DNA of 64,000 nt, taken from Haematobacter massiliensis. GTDB taxonomy: Bacteria > Pseudomonadota > Alphaproteobacteria > Rhodobacterales > Rhodobacteraceae. Where the stretch lies: assembly GCF_000740795.1 (NCBI RefSeq), contig NZ_JGYG01000001.1, forward strand, positions 558,001 through 622,000, in the 5' to 3' direction. Position numbers and translations under genes: made by a program. The stretch's first letter is position 1; each line of letters starts with the position of its first letter. A model generated the notes under the pieces. The model worked only from the letters and a program-made list of their open reading frames with translations, did not search any database and was not told the origin of the DNA. Positions 27,197 through 36,746 of this stretch are shown one piece after another.

Positions 27197-29400
27197 TGCA
27201 GGGAGAATTCCAGCTCGATCTGACAACCTGCGACCGGGAGCCGATCCACATTCCCGGTGCCATCCAACAGCATGGCTGTCTTCTTGCGCTGAACGGCGAT
27301 CTCACGGTGGTGCACCGTCTCTCCGCCAATGCGGCGGCAATGCTGCAGGCGCCCGACCTCCGCCGTGGCTCCTCGACCGCGGATGTTCTGGGACGCGCGA
27401 CCCTTCACCGGCTCCGCAACGCTCTCCTGCTGGCCATTGACCGCCCCGCCCTGCTCTTCGCGGTGGCGGCACGGGAAGATGGGCCGCTGTTCGACATCGC
27501 CATCCATCGCTCAGGCGATGAGATCGTGGTGGAGTTCGAGCCTGCCGAGGAAGGGGGCGGCGCACCGCTGGAGATCAGCCGCACGCTGATGGCCCGCATC
27601 CGCCGCATTGATCAGGAATCTGTCCTGCTCCAGCAGGCTGTCCGGCTGGTCCGTGGTACGACGGGATATGACCGGGTGATGGCCTATGCGTTTCAGGAGG
27701 ACGGCTCCGGCAAGGTGATCGCCGAGACGAAACGGAATGATCTGGAAAGCTTCCTCGGCCAGTATTTCCCGGCCGCCGACATTCCCATACAGGCCCGCGC
27801 GCTCTACCTGCGCAACACCATCCGCATCATATCCGATTCATCAGATCACCGCGTAGCGCTTCTGCCGGAGGTTGATGACGACGGCCGCAAGCTCGATCTG
27901 TCGCAGGCCCATCTGCGCGCGGTCTCGCCCATCCACTGCGAATACCTGCGCAACATGGGGGTCGGCGCGTCCATGTCGATCTCCATCGTGTTGGATGGTC
28001 GCCTCTGGGGGCTGATCGCCTGCCACCATTACGACAGCCGTGTCCTGCCGATGTCGCTCCGCGTGTCGATGGAGATGTTCGGCGAATTCCTCTCGCTCCA
28101 GCTCAGTTCCCTCCAGCGGCAGGAGAAGCTGGAGCTCGCGCGCGAGGTGCGGGCGACGGTGGACCGGCTGACCTACCTCGGCAGCACCACCCCGCCGGAT
28201 CGGGTGCTGGTCCGCAGCCTTCCGGAGCTTGCGCAGGTGCTCAATGCCGACGGCGCCGCCCTGCTGATCGACGGGCTCTGGACCGAAACCGGCACCACTC
28301 CCCCACCGGGCGCGGCGCGCGGCATCGTGGCTGATTTGCGGGATGTGGCGCAGGGTCGGGTTTGGTCCACCAATGCGCTGTCTTCGGTCCTGCCCGAAGC
28401 GGCGGAATATCACGCTGCCGCCTCCGGGGTGCTCATCATCCCGCTGTCGCAATTGCCGCGCGATTACATGTTCTTCTTCCGCAAGGAGATCATCCAGTCG
28501 CTCGACTGGGCAGGAGACCCGAACAAGACCTATACTACCGGCCCCCATGGCGACCGGCTGACGCCCCGCCGCAGCTTCGCCATCTGGAAGGAGACCGTCT
28601 ATCAGCAGTCTCGCCCCTGGACCGTGCAGGAAATAGATGCGGCAGAATCGATCCGCAGCGCGATTACGGAAATCCTTCTCCGACACAGCGAGCTGCTGGC
28701 CGATGAGCGCGACCGCGCTGCGCTGAGGCAACGGGTGCTGAACGATGAGCTGAACCACCGGGTGAAGAACGTGCTGGCGCTCATAAAGTCGCTGATTGGC
28801 CAGCCCGTCGCCGACGGCGGAAATCTGCGGGAGTATGTCGAAGACCTTCGCGGACGCATTCAGGCGCTCGCCTATGCCCATGATCAGGTGATCCGCGGCG
28901 AAGATGGCGGAATGCTGGATGATCTCATGCGGGCGGAACTCGGCCCCTACCTCGGTCATGCGGTCACACTTTCCGGGGAGCCGGTTCACCTTGACGTACG
29001 CGCCTTCCCGGTCCTCGCGCTTGTGCTCCACGAAATGGCAACCAATGCGGCCAAATACGGCGCCTTGTCGGAGCCTGAGGGAAGGCTGCTCGTCGACTGG
29101 CAACGCCGCGCCGACGGAGCGGTGGAAATCACCTGGACGGAAAGCGACGGACCGGAGGTCGTTGAGCCGAAGCGTGACGGCTTTGGCTCGACCCTCATCA
29201 CCCGCTCCATCCCGCATGATCTGGACGGCGAGGCGGAGGTGACTTTCGCGCCGGAGGGATTGCGCGCCCGTTTCCTGATCCCTGCGCACATGTTACGCCG
29301 AGCGAGCACCACGCCGCAGCCGTGGAGGACGCAGCAACGGAGGAAGCCATGTCCTTGCCCAAACCGGAGTCTGATGCAGACGCACCCGCGCGTGACCTGA
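27196..29400 (+). CDS. bphP: bacteriophytochrome histidine kinase (PAS-GAF-PHY-HWE type)
   Basis: A 734-residue red/far-red photosensor kinase. Cys12 (TTCDREPIHIPGAIQQHG) is the biliverdin-attaching cysteine of the PAS domain. The GAF domain has PAADIP at 192-197 (PASDIP in most relatives), His247 (SPIHCEYLRNMG) and His277/278. The PHY tongue is LPRDYMFFFRKE with PRRSF. The kinase has His521 (LNHRVKN) and the N-box Asn617 (HEMATNAAKYG), so it is the HWE/HisKA_2 class. The last 17 codons overlap the response regulator gene and the last 35 or so residues look unlike the family, so the natural end may differ. Confidence 0.93.
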   Translation: MQGEFQLDLTTCDREPIHIPGAIQQHGCLLALNGDLTVVHRLSANAAAMLQAPDLRRGSSTADVLGRATLHRLRNALLLAIDRPALLFAVAAREDGPLFDIAIHRSGDEIVVEFEPAEEGGGAPLEISRTLMARIRRIDQESVLLQQAVRLVRGTTGYDRVMAYAFQEDGSGKVIAETKRNDLESFLGQYFPAADIPIQARALYLRNTIRIISDSSDHRVALLPEVDDDGRKLDLSQAHLRAVSPIHCEYLRNMGVGASMSISIVLDGRLWGLIACHHYDSRVLPMSLRVSMEMFGEFLSLQLSSLQRQEKLELAREVRATVDRLTYLGSTTPPDRVLVRSLPELAQVLNADGAALLIDGLWTETGTTPPPGAARGIVADLRDVAQGRVWSTNALSSVLPEAAEYHAAASGVLIIPLSQLPRDYMFFFRKEIIQSLDWAGDPNKTYTTGPHGDRLTPRRSFAIWKETVYQQSRPWTVQEIDAAESIRSAITEILLRHSELLADERDRAALRQRVLNDELNHRVKNVLALIKSLIGQPVADGGNLREYVEDLRGRIQALAYAHDQVIRGEDGGMLDDLMRAELGPYLGHAVTLSGEPVHLDVRAFPVLALVLHEMATNAAKYGALSEPEGRLLVDWQRRADGAVEITWTESDGPEVVEPKRDGFGSTLITRSIPHDLDGEAEVTFAPEGLRARFLIPAHMLRRASTTPQPWRTQQRRKPCPCPNRSLMQTHPRVT

Positions 29401-29759
29401 ACATCCTTCTGGTCGAGGATCAGGTGCTGATCGCGATGGATGTCGAGGCGATGCTGGGCGATCTTGGCTACGACAACGTGTCAGCGGCCCGCGCATCGGG
29501 AGAGGCGCTGTCGATGATAGACCGCGCGGCGCCCGATCTCGCGGTTCTGGACGTGAACCTTGGGCGGGACACGTCCTTCCCCGTGGCGGAGGAGCTGATC
29601 CGGCGCGGGATCCCGTTCGTCTTTGCCACCGGCTACGGGGACAGCTCCATCATACCCTCGGTCTTCGAGAACATACCCGTGGTGCAGAAGCCCTATGAGG
29701 CGGAAATGATCCTGGCCGCGCTCGGCAAGGAACAGGCAAGGTTGGCGGGCAAGGTCTGA
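29349..29759 (+). CDS. single-domain response regulator of the phytochrome operon
   Basis: A 136-residue CheY-like receiver. The phosphoacceptor is Asp68 (LAVLDVNLG), with acidic residues in LLVEDQ and the conserved lysine in VVQKPYE. There is no output domain, so the signal must go to a partner protein. It is the likely target of the kinase encoded just upstream. ATG 29349 is preceded by ACGGAGGAAG, which decides the start. It lies inside the last 52 bases of the kinase frame. Confidence 0.9.
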   Translation: MSLPKPESDADAPARDLNILLVEDQVLIAMDVEAMLGDLGYDNVSAARASGEALSMIDRAAPDLAVLDVNLGRDTSFPVAEELIRRGIPFVFATGYGDSSIIPSVFENIPVVQKPYEAEMILAALGKEQARLAGKV

Positions 29760-29786
29760 TCCTGCCCGCCAGGGTCACGGCGCGGG

Positions 29787-30980
29787 TTACTGATCCGCGC
29801 CGCCGACATTGGTGCCTGTCGTATCGGCAGGCAGACCCTGCGTCCGCTCTATTTCCCGCCAGCGGGCGACGTTGCGGTTGTGCTCCTGCAACGTCGTGGC
29901 AAAAGCGTGCCCGCCCGTGCCATCCGCAACGAAGAAGAGGTAATCCGTCTGTTCGGGGTTCAGCGCCGCCTCGATCGACAGCCGGCCCGGATTGGCGATG
30001 GGCGTCGGCGGCAGCCCGGCGATGACATAGGTGTTGTATGGCGTGGGTCTTCGCAGTTCACTCTGCCTCAGACCCCGGCCGAGCGCGCCTTTCCCTTCAG
30101 TCACGCCATAGATAACCGTCGGGTCGGTCTGGAGCCGCATCCCCTGTTCGAGACGGTTGACGAACACGCTGGCGACACGGCGGCGCTCTTCGGGCACGGC
30201 GGTCTCCTTCTCCACGATGGAAGCCATGACGAGAGCCTCCTCCGGCGTCGTGTAGGGCAGACCTTCGGCACGGTTCGCCCAGAGGTCTGCCAGTGTGGCC
30301 GCCTGCCGGTTCTCCATCTGACCGATGAGCTGCGCCCGGTTGCCGCCGCGGGTCACCTCATAGCTGTCGGGCGAAAGCGACCCCTCCGCCGGAACCGTGC
30401 TCACCTCGCCCGAGAGGAACTCAGCGCGCTTCAGCGCCTCGATCACCTGCCAGCTTGTGACACCCTCGGCCAGCGTCACGCGGTAGCGCACGTCCTGCCC
30501 CTGAGCGAGATCGACATATTGCGGCGGGGCAGCTTCCGTCGCTGGGTCGAACTTCACGACTTCCACGTAACGGTTGGTGGTCGGATCAAGCTCCCGCACC
30601 ACGGTATCGGCGACAAGCACGCCAATGCGGTAGTTGATCTCCGTCCCGCAGGTGCTCTGGCCGGCCTGCGTGAGGCTCTGGAGAATGGCCTCCATCGGCG
30701 CGCCCGGCGGGATGAGGTAGGAGCCGAACTTCAGGTTGCCCGACTGCTCCCGGTAATTCGCGCCGATGCGAAAGATGGCCGCATGGGAAATCGCCCCCTG
30801 GTCTGCCAGCCGTTCGGCGACACCGCTCATGGAAGCGCCGCGGGGCACCTGAAAGCAGATTGCCTGCGTGAGCGGCCCCTGTCCGGTGAACTCCCGCTTG
30901 CCCCAGGCCACGACCCCCGCCACCGCCGCCAGAAGCACGATGAACAGCGTCAGTGCGTTGGAGGCGATGTTGCGCCACAT
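29787..30980 (-). CDS. mltG: endolytic murein transglycosylase
   Basis: A 397-residue inner-membrane MltG (YceG-like) that cuts nascent glycan strands and so sets their length. One N-terminal membrane helix (residues 5-25) precedes a LysM-like region. The catalytic domain follows with ASIVEKETA (catalytic glutamate), RLEQGMRLQTDPTVIYG and TPYNTY. The start overlaps the fabF stop (TGATG), as the fabF-mltG pair often does in proteobacteria. Confidence 0.94.
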   Translation of the reverse strand: MWRNIASNALTLFIVLLAAVAGVVAWGKREFTGQGPLTQAICFQVPRGASMSGVAERLADQGAISHAAIFRIGANYREQSGNLKFGSYLIPPGAPMEAILQSLTQAGQSTCGTEINYRIGVLVADTVVRELDPTTNRYVEVVKFDPATEAAPPQYVDLAQGQDVRYRVTLAEGVTSWQVIEALKRAEFLSGEVSTVPAEGSLSPDSYEVTRGGNRAQLIGQMENRQAATLADLWANRAEGLPYTTPEEALVMASIVEKETAVPEERRRVASVFVNRLEQGMRLQTDPTVIYGVTEGKGALGRGLRQSELRRPTPYNTYVIAGLPPTPIANPGRLSIEAALNPEQTDYLFFVADGTGGHAFATTLQEHNRNVARWREIERTQGLPADTTGTNVGGADQ

Positions 30981-32242
30981 CAGTCGGCCACCCGGCCGAT
31001 CACCAGCGACGCATTGGTGCCGCCGAAGCCGAAGGAGTTGGAAAGGGCCACGTCGATCTTGCGCTTCACAGCCTTGTTCGGCGCGAGGTCGAGCTTCGGC
31101 TCCACCGCCGGGTTGTCCAGATTGATCGTCGGGGGCGCCACCTGATCACGGATCGCCAGGATGCAGAAGATCGCCTCCACCGATCCGGCCGCGCCCAGCA
31201 GGTGGCCGATCGACGATTTGGTGGAGGACATGGTGGCCGAGGCCGCCGCATCGCCCATCAGCCGCTCCACCGCGCCGAGTTCGATCGTGTCGGCCATGGT
31301 CGAGGTGCCGTGCGCGTTGATATAGTCGATATCCTTCGGCTCCAGACCCGCGCGGTTCAGCGCGGCCTTCATCGACCGGAAGCCGCCGTCGCCATCCTCC
31401 GACGGTGCGGTGATGTGATAGGCGTCTCCGGACAGGCCATAGCCCAGCACTTCGGCGTAGATCTTCGCGCCGCGCGCCTTGGCGTGCTCATATTCCTCCA
31501 GCACGACGATTCCCGCGCCCTCGCCCATGACGAAACCGTCACGATCCGCGTCATAGGGACGGGAGGCGGATTTGGGATCGTCGGCCCGCTTGGTGGACAG
31601 CGCCTTGCAGGCGTTGAAGCCCGCGATGCCGATCTGGCAGATCGCGGCCTCGGCCCCGCCCGCGACCATCACATCCGCATCGCCCAGCATGATGAGCCGC
31701 GCCGCATCGCCGATGGCATGGGCGCCGGTGGAGCAGGCGGTAACGACGGAATGGTTCGGTCCCTTGAAGCCGAAGCGGATCGACACCTGCCCCGACACGA
31801 GGTTGATGAGCGCGCCCGGAATGAAGAAGGGCGACACGCGGCGCGGACCCTTTTCCTTGATGAGCACGGCCGTATCGGCGATGGAATTCAGCCCGCCGAT
31901 GCCGGAGCCGATCATCACGCCGGTCCGCTCCTTGTCCTCCTCCGTCGCCGGCTCCCAGCCGCTGTCGCGGATCGCCTGCGTGGCGGCGGCCATGCCGTAG
32001 AGGATAAAGGTATCGACCTTGCGCTGCTCCTTCGGCTCCATCCAGTCGTCAGGGTTGAAGGTGCCATCCGTGCCGTCGCCATAGGGTACTTCGCAGGCAT
32101 AGGTGGTGGCGAGGCCCGTCGTGTCGAACCGGGTGATGGGGCCTGCCCCCGATTCCCCCGCCAACAGCCGGGACCAGGTTTCCTCCACTCCCGACGCCAG
32201 CGGTGTGACCAGTCCGAGACCTGTGACAACGACCCTGCGCAT
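30980..32242 (-). CDS. fabF: beta-ketoacyl-ACP synthase II
   Basis: Extends acyl-ACP by two carbons in fatty acid synthesis. The 420-residue enzyme has the full Cys-His-His triad: Cys170 (VVTACSTGAH), His311 (NAHGTSTMADT) and His347 (SSIGHLLGAAG). The start at ATG 32242 is where RRVVVTGLG begins; upstream codons in the frame are not conserved. mltG follows with a one-base overlap. acpP, which often precedes fabF, is not adjacent here; a GNAT gene is. Confidence 0.95.
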   Translation of the reverse strand: MRRVVVTGLGLVTPLASGVEETWSRLLAGESGAGPITRFDTTGLATTYACEVPYGDGTDGTFNPDDWMEPKEQRKVDTFILYGMAAATQAIRDSGWEPATEEDKERTGVMIGSGIGGLNSIADTAVLIKEKGPRRVSPFFIPGALINLVSGQVSIRFGFKGPNHSVVTACSTGAHAIGDAARLIMLGDADVMVAGGAEAAICQIGIAGFNACKALSTKRADDPKSASRPYDADRDGFVMGEGAGIVVLEEYEHAKARGAKIYAEVLGYGLSGDAYHITAPSEDGDGGFRSMKAALNRAGLEPKDIDYINAHGTSTMADTIELGAVERLMGDAAASATMSSTKSSIGHLLGAAGSVEAIFCILAIRDQVAPPTINLDNPAVEPKLDLAPNKAVKRKIDVALSNSFGFGGTNASLVIGRVAD

Positions 32243-32327
32243 GCTCGTTCCTCCTGCCTTCTCCGGCGGTTTTCTGGGTGCCGCTCTTACACGCGGGGGC
32301 CGCGTCGTGCAATCTCCGGGGCGTGTT

Positions 32328-33044
32328 TCAGCCCGCGGCCCCGGGGTCACGGGCGACGAGCATGGGCGCGGTCAGGTCCGAAAGCCGTGTCTTCTGACGT
32401 CCGTCCGCTGAGAAGTTCCCGGGATCAAGCCAGGCGGCATGGGCCGCGCGGATAGCGGGCCAGTCCTTGTCGATGATGGCGAACCAGGCCGTATCGCGGT
32501 TGCGGCCCTTGGTGATGGTCGCCTGGCGGAACGTCCCCTCATAGCTGAAACCCAGCCGGGCCGCCGCCCGGCGGGACGGCAGGTTGAAGCTGTCGCATTT
32601 CCACTCCATCCGCCGGTAGCCCGCATCGAAGGCCCAGCCGATCATCAGCGACAGCGCCTCCGTCGCCGCGCGCCGCCCCTGCAACGCAGGGGAGAGGTTG
32701 ATGTGCCCGATCTCGATGGTGCCTACATCCGGCGTGATACGCAGGAAGCTCGCCACACCGGCGGGAGTGCTTTCCCGGTCAAGGTCGCGGATGGCGAAGA
32801 AGAATGGATCCTCCAGCCCCGAGACATCGCGAACCCAGTTTCCATACGCCTCCGCCGTGGCAAAAGGTCCATAGGGCAGGTAATCCCAGATCGCGTCATC
32901 AGCGCCGTTCGCCGCGTGGAGCGAGGCCGCATGGGCATCCTCGTCCAGCCGCTCAAGCCGTACGTATCGACCAGCCAGTGGCATCGCCTCCGGCTTCCGG
33001 GCGGCAGTCCAGTCGGCGACGGGCTCTCCAAAGCGCTTGGTCAT
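32328..33044 (-). CDS. GNAT family acetyltransferase (RimJ/RimL-like)
   Basis: A 238-residue protein of the large acetyltransf_3 group. It shows [20 protein letters not shown], then [21 protein letters not shown], then [19 protein letters not shown], the standard order for RimJ/RimL relatives of unknown substrate. It ends with a polar extension of about 40 residues. It lies 8 bases after nadK and before fabF on the same strand. Confidence 0.85.
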   Translation of the reverse strand: MTKRFGEPVADWTAARKPEAMPLAGRYVRLERLDEDAHAASLHAANGADDAIWDYLPYGPFATAEAYGNWVRDVSGLEDPFFFAIRDLDRESTPAGVASFLRITPDVGTIEIGHINLSPALQGRRAATEALSLMIGWAFDAGYRRMEWKCDSFNLPSRRAAARLGFSYEGTFRQATITKGRNRDTAWFAIIDKDWPAIRAAHAAWLDPGNFSADGRQKTRLSDLTAPMLVARDPGAAG

Positions 33045-33052
33045 GTCGTTCC

Positions 33053-33820
33053 TCAGACAAATTGTTCACGGATAAGCCGCTCTTCCAGCCCGTGGCCGGG
33101 ATCGAACAGGATGCGGTGTCGCACGGCCGGGTCGGAGCGGACCGAAACCCAGAGCACATCGCGCACCGAGCGTCCGTCGCTGTCGGCCATGACCGGGCGC
33201 TTCTGCGGTTCCAGCACATCGAAGCGGACGGTGGCGGTACGGGGCAGCAAGGCGCCCCGCCAGCGGCGCGGCCGGAACGCCGCCATGGGCGTCAGCGCCA
33301 GCACGGCCGAGCCGATGGGCAGGATCGGCCCATGCGCGGAGTAGTTGTAAGCGGTGGAGCCCGCCGGCGTCGCGACAAGCGCGCCGTCACAGATCAGCTC
33401 CTCCATGCGCACCTTGCCGTCCACCGTGATTCGCAGCTTGGCCGCCTGCGGGCCGGCGCGGAGCAGCGACACCTCATTGATGGCCAGCGCCTCATGGATG
33501 CGGCCCGCGGCATCCTCCGCCGTCATGGCGAGGGGATTTATGACCTCCTCCTCCGCATCGGCGAGACGGCGGGTGAGCCCCATCTCCGCGAATTCGTTCA
33601 TCAGGAAACCGACGGTGCCGCAATTCATGCCATAGACCGGCACGGAGAGATGCTGCGTGCCGTGCAGCGTCTGGAGCATGAATCCGTCTCCCCCGAGCGC
33701 CACGATCACATCAGCAGCCTCGACCGGGGCATCTCCATAGCGCGCGATCAACCGCGCCCGCGCATCCTGCGCGAGATCGGAAGTCGAAGCGAGGAAGGCG
33801 ATCCGCCTTTTGTCCGTCAT
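33053..33820 (-). CDS. nadK: NAD kinase
   Basis: Phosphorylates NAD to NADP in the cytosol. The 255-residue length is that of the compact alphaproteobacterial type. GGDG is at residues 43-46, followed by [12 protein letters not shown] (about 65-76) and [17 protein letters not shown], the conserved NAD-binding block. ATG 33820 is the start at family homology; the longer frame adds 16 unlikely residues. It probably heads the nadK, GNAT, fabF, mltG stretch. Confidence 0.94.
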   Translation of the reverse strand: MTDKRRIAFLASTSDLAQDARARLIARYGDAPVEAADVIVALGGDGFMLQTLHGTQHLSVPVYGMNCGTVGFLMNEFAEMGLTRRLADAEEEVINPLAMTAEDAAGRIHEALAINEVSLLRAGPQAAKLRITVDGKVRMEELICDGALVATPAGSTAYNYSAHGPILPIGSAVLALTPMAAFRPRRWRGALLPRTATVRFDVLEPQKRPVMADSDGRSVRDVLWVSVRSDPAVRHRILFDPGHGLEERLIREQFV

Positions 33821-33964
33821 TCTGTCCCCCTGCCCCGCTGTCTTCGCCTGCCCGCAACCCATTGGCAAGCAGCTCGGGCGGAGAAGCGGCGCATTACCGC
33901 TTTCGGCGCGCAGAGGCTTGCGTTAAAAGCGCCCATCTTTCAGCACCCGCAGGGAGTGGCACCC

Positions 33965-35260
33965 ATGACCGCAGCGATCCGCGACAGCGGCTTCTTCACC
34001 GAACAACTCGAAGCGCGCGATCCTGAGATCTTCGGCGCGATCGGCAAGGAGCTTGGTCGGCAGCGGGAGGAGATCGAACTGATCGCCTCCGAGAACATCG
34101 TCTCGCTCGCCGTGCTCGAAGCGCAGGGTTCGGTGCTGACCAACAAATATGCCGAGGGCTATCCGGGCAAGCGCTACTACGGCGGCTGCCAGTATGTGGA
34201 CATCGTGGAAACGCTGGCCATCGAACGGGCCAAGGAGCTGTTCGGCGCGAAATTCGCCAACGTGCAGCCGAACTCCGGCAGCCAGATGAACCAGGCGGTG
34301 TTCCTCGCACTGCTACAGCCGGGCGACACCTTCATGGGCCTTGACCTGAACTCGGGCGGGCACCTGACTCATGGATCGCCGGTCAACATGTCGGGCAAGT
34401 GGTTCAACGTCGTCTCCTACGGCGTACGCAAGCAGGACCAGCTTCTGGACATGGAGGCGATCCGCGCCTCTGCACATGAGACGAAGCCGAAGCTGATCGT
34501 CGCGGGCGGCACCGCCTATTCCCGCATCTGGGACTGGGCCGAGTTCCGCAAGATCGCGGATGAAGTCGGCGCCTATCTGATGGTCGACATGGCCCATATC
34601 GCCGGGCTGGTCGCCGGGGGCGAGCATCCCTCGCCCGTGCCGCATGCGCATGTCGTGACCACCACGACCCACAAATCCCTGCGTGGTCCGCGCGGCGGGA
34701 TGATCCTCACGAATGACGAGGATATCGCGAAGAAGATCAACTCGGCCGTTTTCCCCGGACTTCAGGGCGGCCCGCTCATGCATGTGATCGCAGCGAAGGC
34801 GGTGGCCCTCGGCGAAGCGCTGCGCCCCGAGTTCAAGACCTACGCCGCGCAGATCGTGAAGAACGCGAAGGCCATGGCGGACGAGCTTCAGAAGGGCGGG
34901 ATCGACATCGTCTCCGGCGGCACGGACAACCACCTGATGCTGGCCGACCTGCGTCCGAAATCCGTGACCGGCAAGGCGGCGGAAGCAGCCCTTGGCCGCG
35001 CCCACATCACCTGCAACAAGAACGGCGTGCCGTTTGACCCGGAGAAGCCCTTCGTGACCTCCGGCGTGCGTCTGGGCACGCCCGCGGGCACTACGCGCGG
35101 CTTTGCCGAGGAGGAGTTCCGCCAGATCGCGCGCTGGATCGTCGAGGTGACTGACGGGCTGTCAGCGAACGGCGACGCGGGCAACGCGGATGTGGAGGCC
35201 AAGGTGAAGGCGGAAGTCGCCGCGCTCTGCGGACGTTTCCCGCTCTATCCGACGCTCTGA
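33965..35260 (+). CDS. glyA: serine hydroxymethyltransferase
   Basis: Interconverts serine and glycine and loads tetrahydrofolate with one-carbon units. The 431-residue enzyme has [10 protein letters not shown] near the start, [11 protein letters not shown], and the PLP-binding Lys237 in [14 protein letters not shown]. It ends close to the convergent hypothetical gene. The 144-base region upstream shows no riboswitch I can name. The open frame extends over 1 kb upstream of the ATG, but that part is the shadow of nadK. Confidence 0.97.
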   Translation: MTAAIRDSGFFTEQLEARDPEIFGAIGKELGRQREEIELIASENIVSLAVLEAQGSVLTNKYAEGYPGKRYYGGCQYVDIVETLAIERAKELFGAKFANVQPNSGSQMNQAVFLALLQPGDTFMGLDLNSGGHLTHGSPVNMSGKWFNVVSYGVRKQDQLLDMEAIRASAHETKPKLIVAGGTAYSRIWDWAEFRKIADEVGAYLMVDMAHIAGLVAGGEHPSPVPHAHVVTTTTHKSLRGPRGGMILTNDEDIAKKINSAVFPGLQGGPLMHVIAAKAVALGEALRPEFKTYAAQIVKNAKAMADELQKGGIDIVSGGTDNHLMLADLRPKSVTGKAAEAALGRAHITCNKNGVPFDPEKPFVTSGVRLGTPAGTTRGFAEEEFRQIARWIVEVTDGLSANGDAGNADVEAKVKAEVAALCGRFPLYPTL

Positions 35261-35261
35261 C

Positions 35262-35627
35262 CTATACGAAGCCGCGCCAGACCAGCACGGCGCCGATCAG
35301 CAGCGCGAGCAGCAGAAACTGAAAGGCCAGCCCGGCCAGCCAGTCGAGAAACCGGGACCGGCGGAGACCCCGCCTGTCCCGCCCCTCCAGATGGCCCCGG
35401 CAGACGCGATAGGCGTGGTCGAGATCACGCTCCGCGATGCGTCCGGCAAGCTTCGGGTGACCGCGAAGGCGCTCCGCCTCTGCCAGCAGCCCGGCCTCTT
35501 TCCGCACATAACCCGGCACCACCCCGCGCGCATGCGAGAGTTTGTCGCCGAGAGTCCGGCCGCGCAGCCCTGCGCGCCGCGACAGCAGCGTGGAAATATC
35601 GCCCGCCCGGTCATCCGTCCTGCGCAT
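35262..35627 (-). CDS. hypothetical protein with C-terminal membrane anchor
   Basis: A 121-residue protein with a charged Arg-rich body and a single hydrophobic C-terminal segment (LAGLAFQFLLLALLIGAVLVW), so it is probably tail-anchored in the inner membrane with the body in the cytosol. No catalytic motif is seen. I do not recognise a named family, though similar small proteins occur in Rhodobacterales. The stop is two bases from the convergent glyA stop. ATG 35627 is taken; GTG 35630 is adjacent and in frame. Confidence 0.65.
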   Translation of the reverse strand: MRRTDDRAGDISTLLSRRAGLRGRTLGDKLSHARGVVPGYVRKEAGLLAEAERLRGHPKLAGRIAERDLDHAYRVCRGHLEGRDRRGLRRSRFLDWLAGLAFQFLLLALLIGAVLVWRGFV

Positions 35628-35718
35628 CACCTACCTCGCGTTTCCGTGAGGAAACTAGTGCGCCCTGCGTTCGCAGCAACCCCTTGGCGGAACGCATGGC
35701 AGGCGATATGACGCGGAT

Positions 35719-36483
35719 ATGCTGAACACGATCATCACCGGCGAACCGGCCGAGAACCCTCCGCTCGTCATCGTGCATGGCCTCTTCGGCTCGGCGCGGA
35801 ACTGGAATGTCATCGCAAAGCGCCTGTCGGCGGGGCGTCAGGTCATCGCGGTCGACCAGCGCAACCACGGCGACAGCGCCTGGGCCACGCCGCATGACTA
35901 TCCCTCGATGGCCGCAGATATCGCCGAGGTGATCGGCGCGCATGGCGGCCGGGCCGATGTGCTGGGGCATTCCATGGGCGGCAAGGCGTCGATGATCCTT
36001 GCGCTTCAACAGCCGGCGCTGATCCGCCGGCTCATCGTCGCCGACATCGCCCCAGTGGCCTATCGTCACACGCAGCAGCCGCTGATCGACGCGATGAAGG
36101 GCCTCGACCTCTCCGACCTCACGACCCGCGGTGAAGCGGACAAGCGGCTGGCGGCTGGCGTCGAAGATCCGTCCACACGCGCTTTCCTGCTTCAGTCGCT
36201 CGACCTGCGCGCCGAGGGTGGCCCCCGCTGGAAACTCAATCTGGACGAGCTTGAACGCGGTATGTCGAATGCCGTGGGCTTCCCGGAAGTCTCCGGCCGG
36301 TTCGACGGCCCTGCCCTGTTTCTCAGCGGAGCCGAGTCCCGCTACGTCCGCCCGGAGATGCACGCGCGCATTCAGGAACTGTTCCCGAACGCGGTGTTCG
36401 AGGAGATCGCCGGTGCAGGCCATTGGCTCCACGCGGAACGTCCACGCGAGTTTGAGGCGGCTGCCGAGAAATTTCTTTCTTGA
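35719..36483 (+). CDS. ybfF: alpha/beta hydrolase, YbfF-like esterase
   Basis: A 254-residue serine esterase. HGLFGSARNW (20-29) forms the oxyanion hole, and the nucleophile elbow LGHSMGG places Ser at 85. A late GAGHWLH supplies the catalytic histidine. The pattern is that of E. coli YbfF, which hydrolyses short acyl esters and acyl-CoA. The physiological substrate is not known. It stands alone upstream of the entericidin-like gene. Confidence 0.87.
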   Translation: MLNTIITGEPAENPPLVIVHGLFGSARNWNVIAKRLSAGRQVIAVDQRNHGDSAWATPHDYPSMAADIAEVIGAHGGRADVLGHSMGGKASMILALQQPALIRRLIVADIAPVAYRHTQQPLIDAMKGLDLSDLTTRGEADKRLAAGVEDPSTRAFLLQSLDLRAEGGPRWKLNLDELERGMSNAVGFPEVSGRFDGPALFLSGAESRYVRPEMHARIQELFPNAVFEEIAGAGHWLHAERPREFEAAAEKFLS

Positions 36484-36486
36484 GCG

Positions 36487-36512
36487 GGAACTCATGCCCT
36501 TTCCCGAATGTT
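36487..36512 (+). promoter_or_regulatory. EcfG-like stress promoter of the entericidin-type gene
   Basis: GGAAC (36487-36491), 17 bases, TGTT (36509-36512). It differs from the alphaproteobacterial general-stress consensus GGAAC-N16/17-CGTT only in the first base of the -10 part. It starts four bases after the previous gene and lies 30 bases before the lipoprotein ATG. Confidence 0.5.
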
Positions 36513-36542
36513 AGACGGCAGCATTCCAAAGGAGTATTCGAC

Positions 36543-36686
36543 ATGAAAAGCTCGCTTCGCCTTCTGCCGCTGCTGGCAATTCTCGGCCTTGCCGCGTGCA
36601 ACACCATGGCAGGTGCTGGACGTGACATCCAGTCCGGCGGCGCCGCCCTCACCGGGGAAGCGCGGAAGACCCAGGCACAGATGTGA
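36543..36686 (+). CDS. entericidin A/B-like small lipoprotein
   Basis: Only 47 residues. A lysine-containing hydrophobic signal is followed by the lipobox LAAC with the acylated Cys19, then NTMAGAGRDIQSGGAALTGEA, the typical entericidin body. In E. coli entericidin B is a stationary-phase (RpoS) lipoprotein of the outer envelope; here an ECF stress promoter-like site sits in front. A good ribosome site (AAAGGAG) and a strong terminator frame it as a single-gene unit. Confidence 0.88.
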   Translation: MKSSLRLLPLLAILGLAACNTMAGAGRDIQSGGAALTGEARKTQAQM

Positions 36687-36704
36687 GCCGTATGACGAAC
36701 TGAG

Positions 36705-36732
36705 AAAGGGCTGCCGCCGGGCAGCCCTTTTA
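36705..36732 (+). terminator. rho-independent terminator of the entericidin-type gene
   Basis: A perfect 11-bp stem (AAAGGGCTGCC at 36705-36715 with GGCAGCCCTTT at 36720-36730, four-base loop) ends in a short T-run, 18 bases after the stop codon. Confidence 0.85.
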
Positions 36733-36746
36733 ATTGGCAAAGACCG

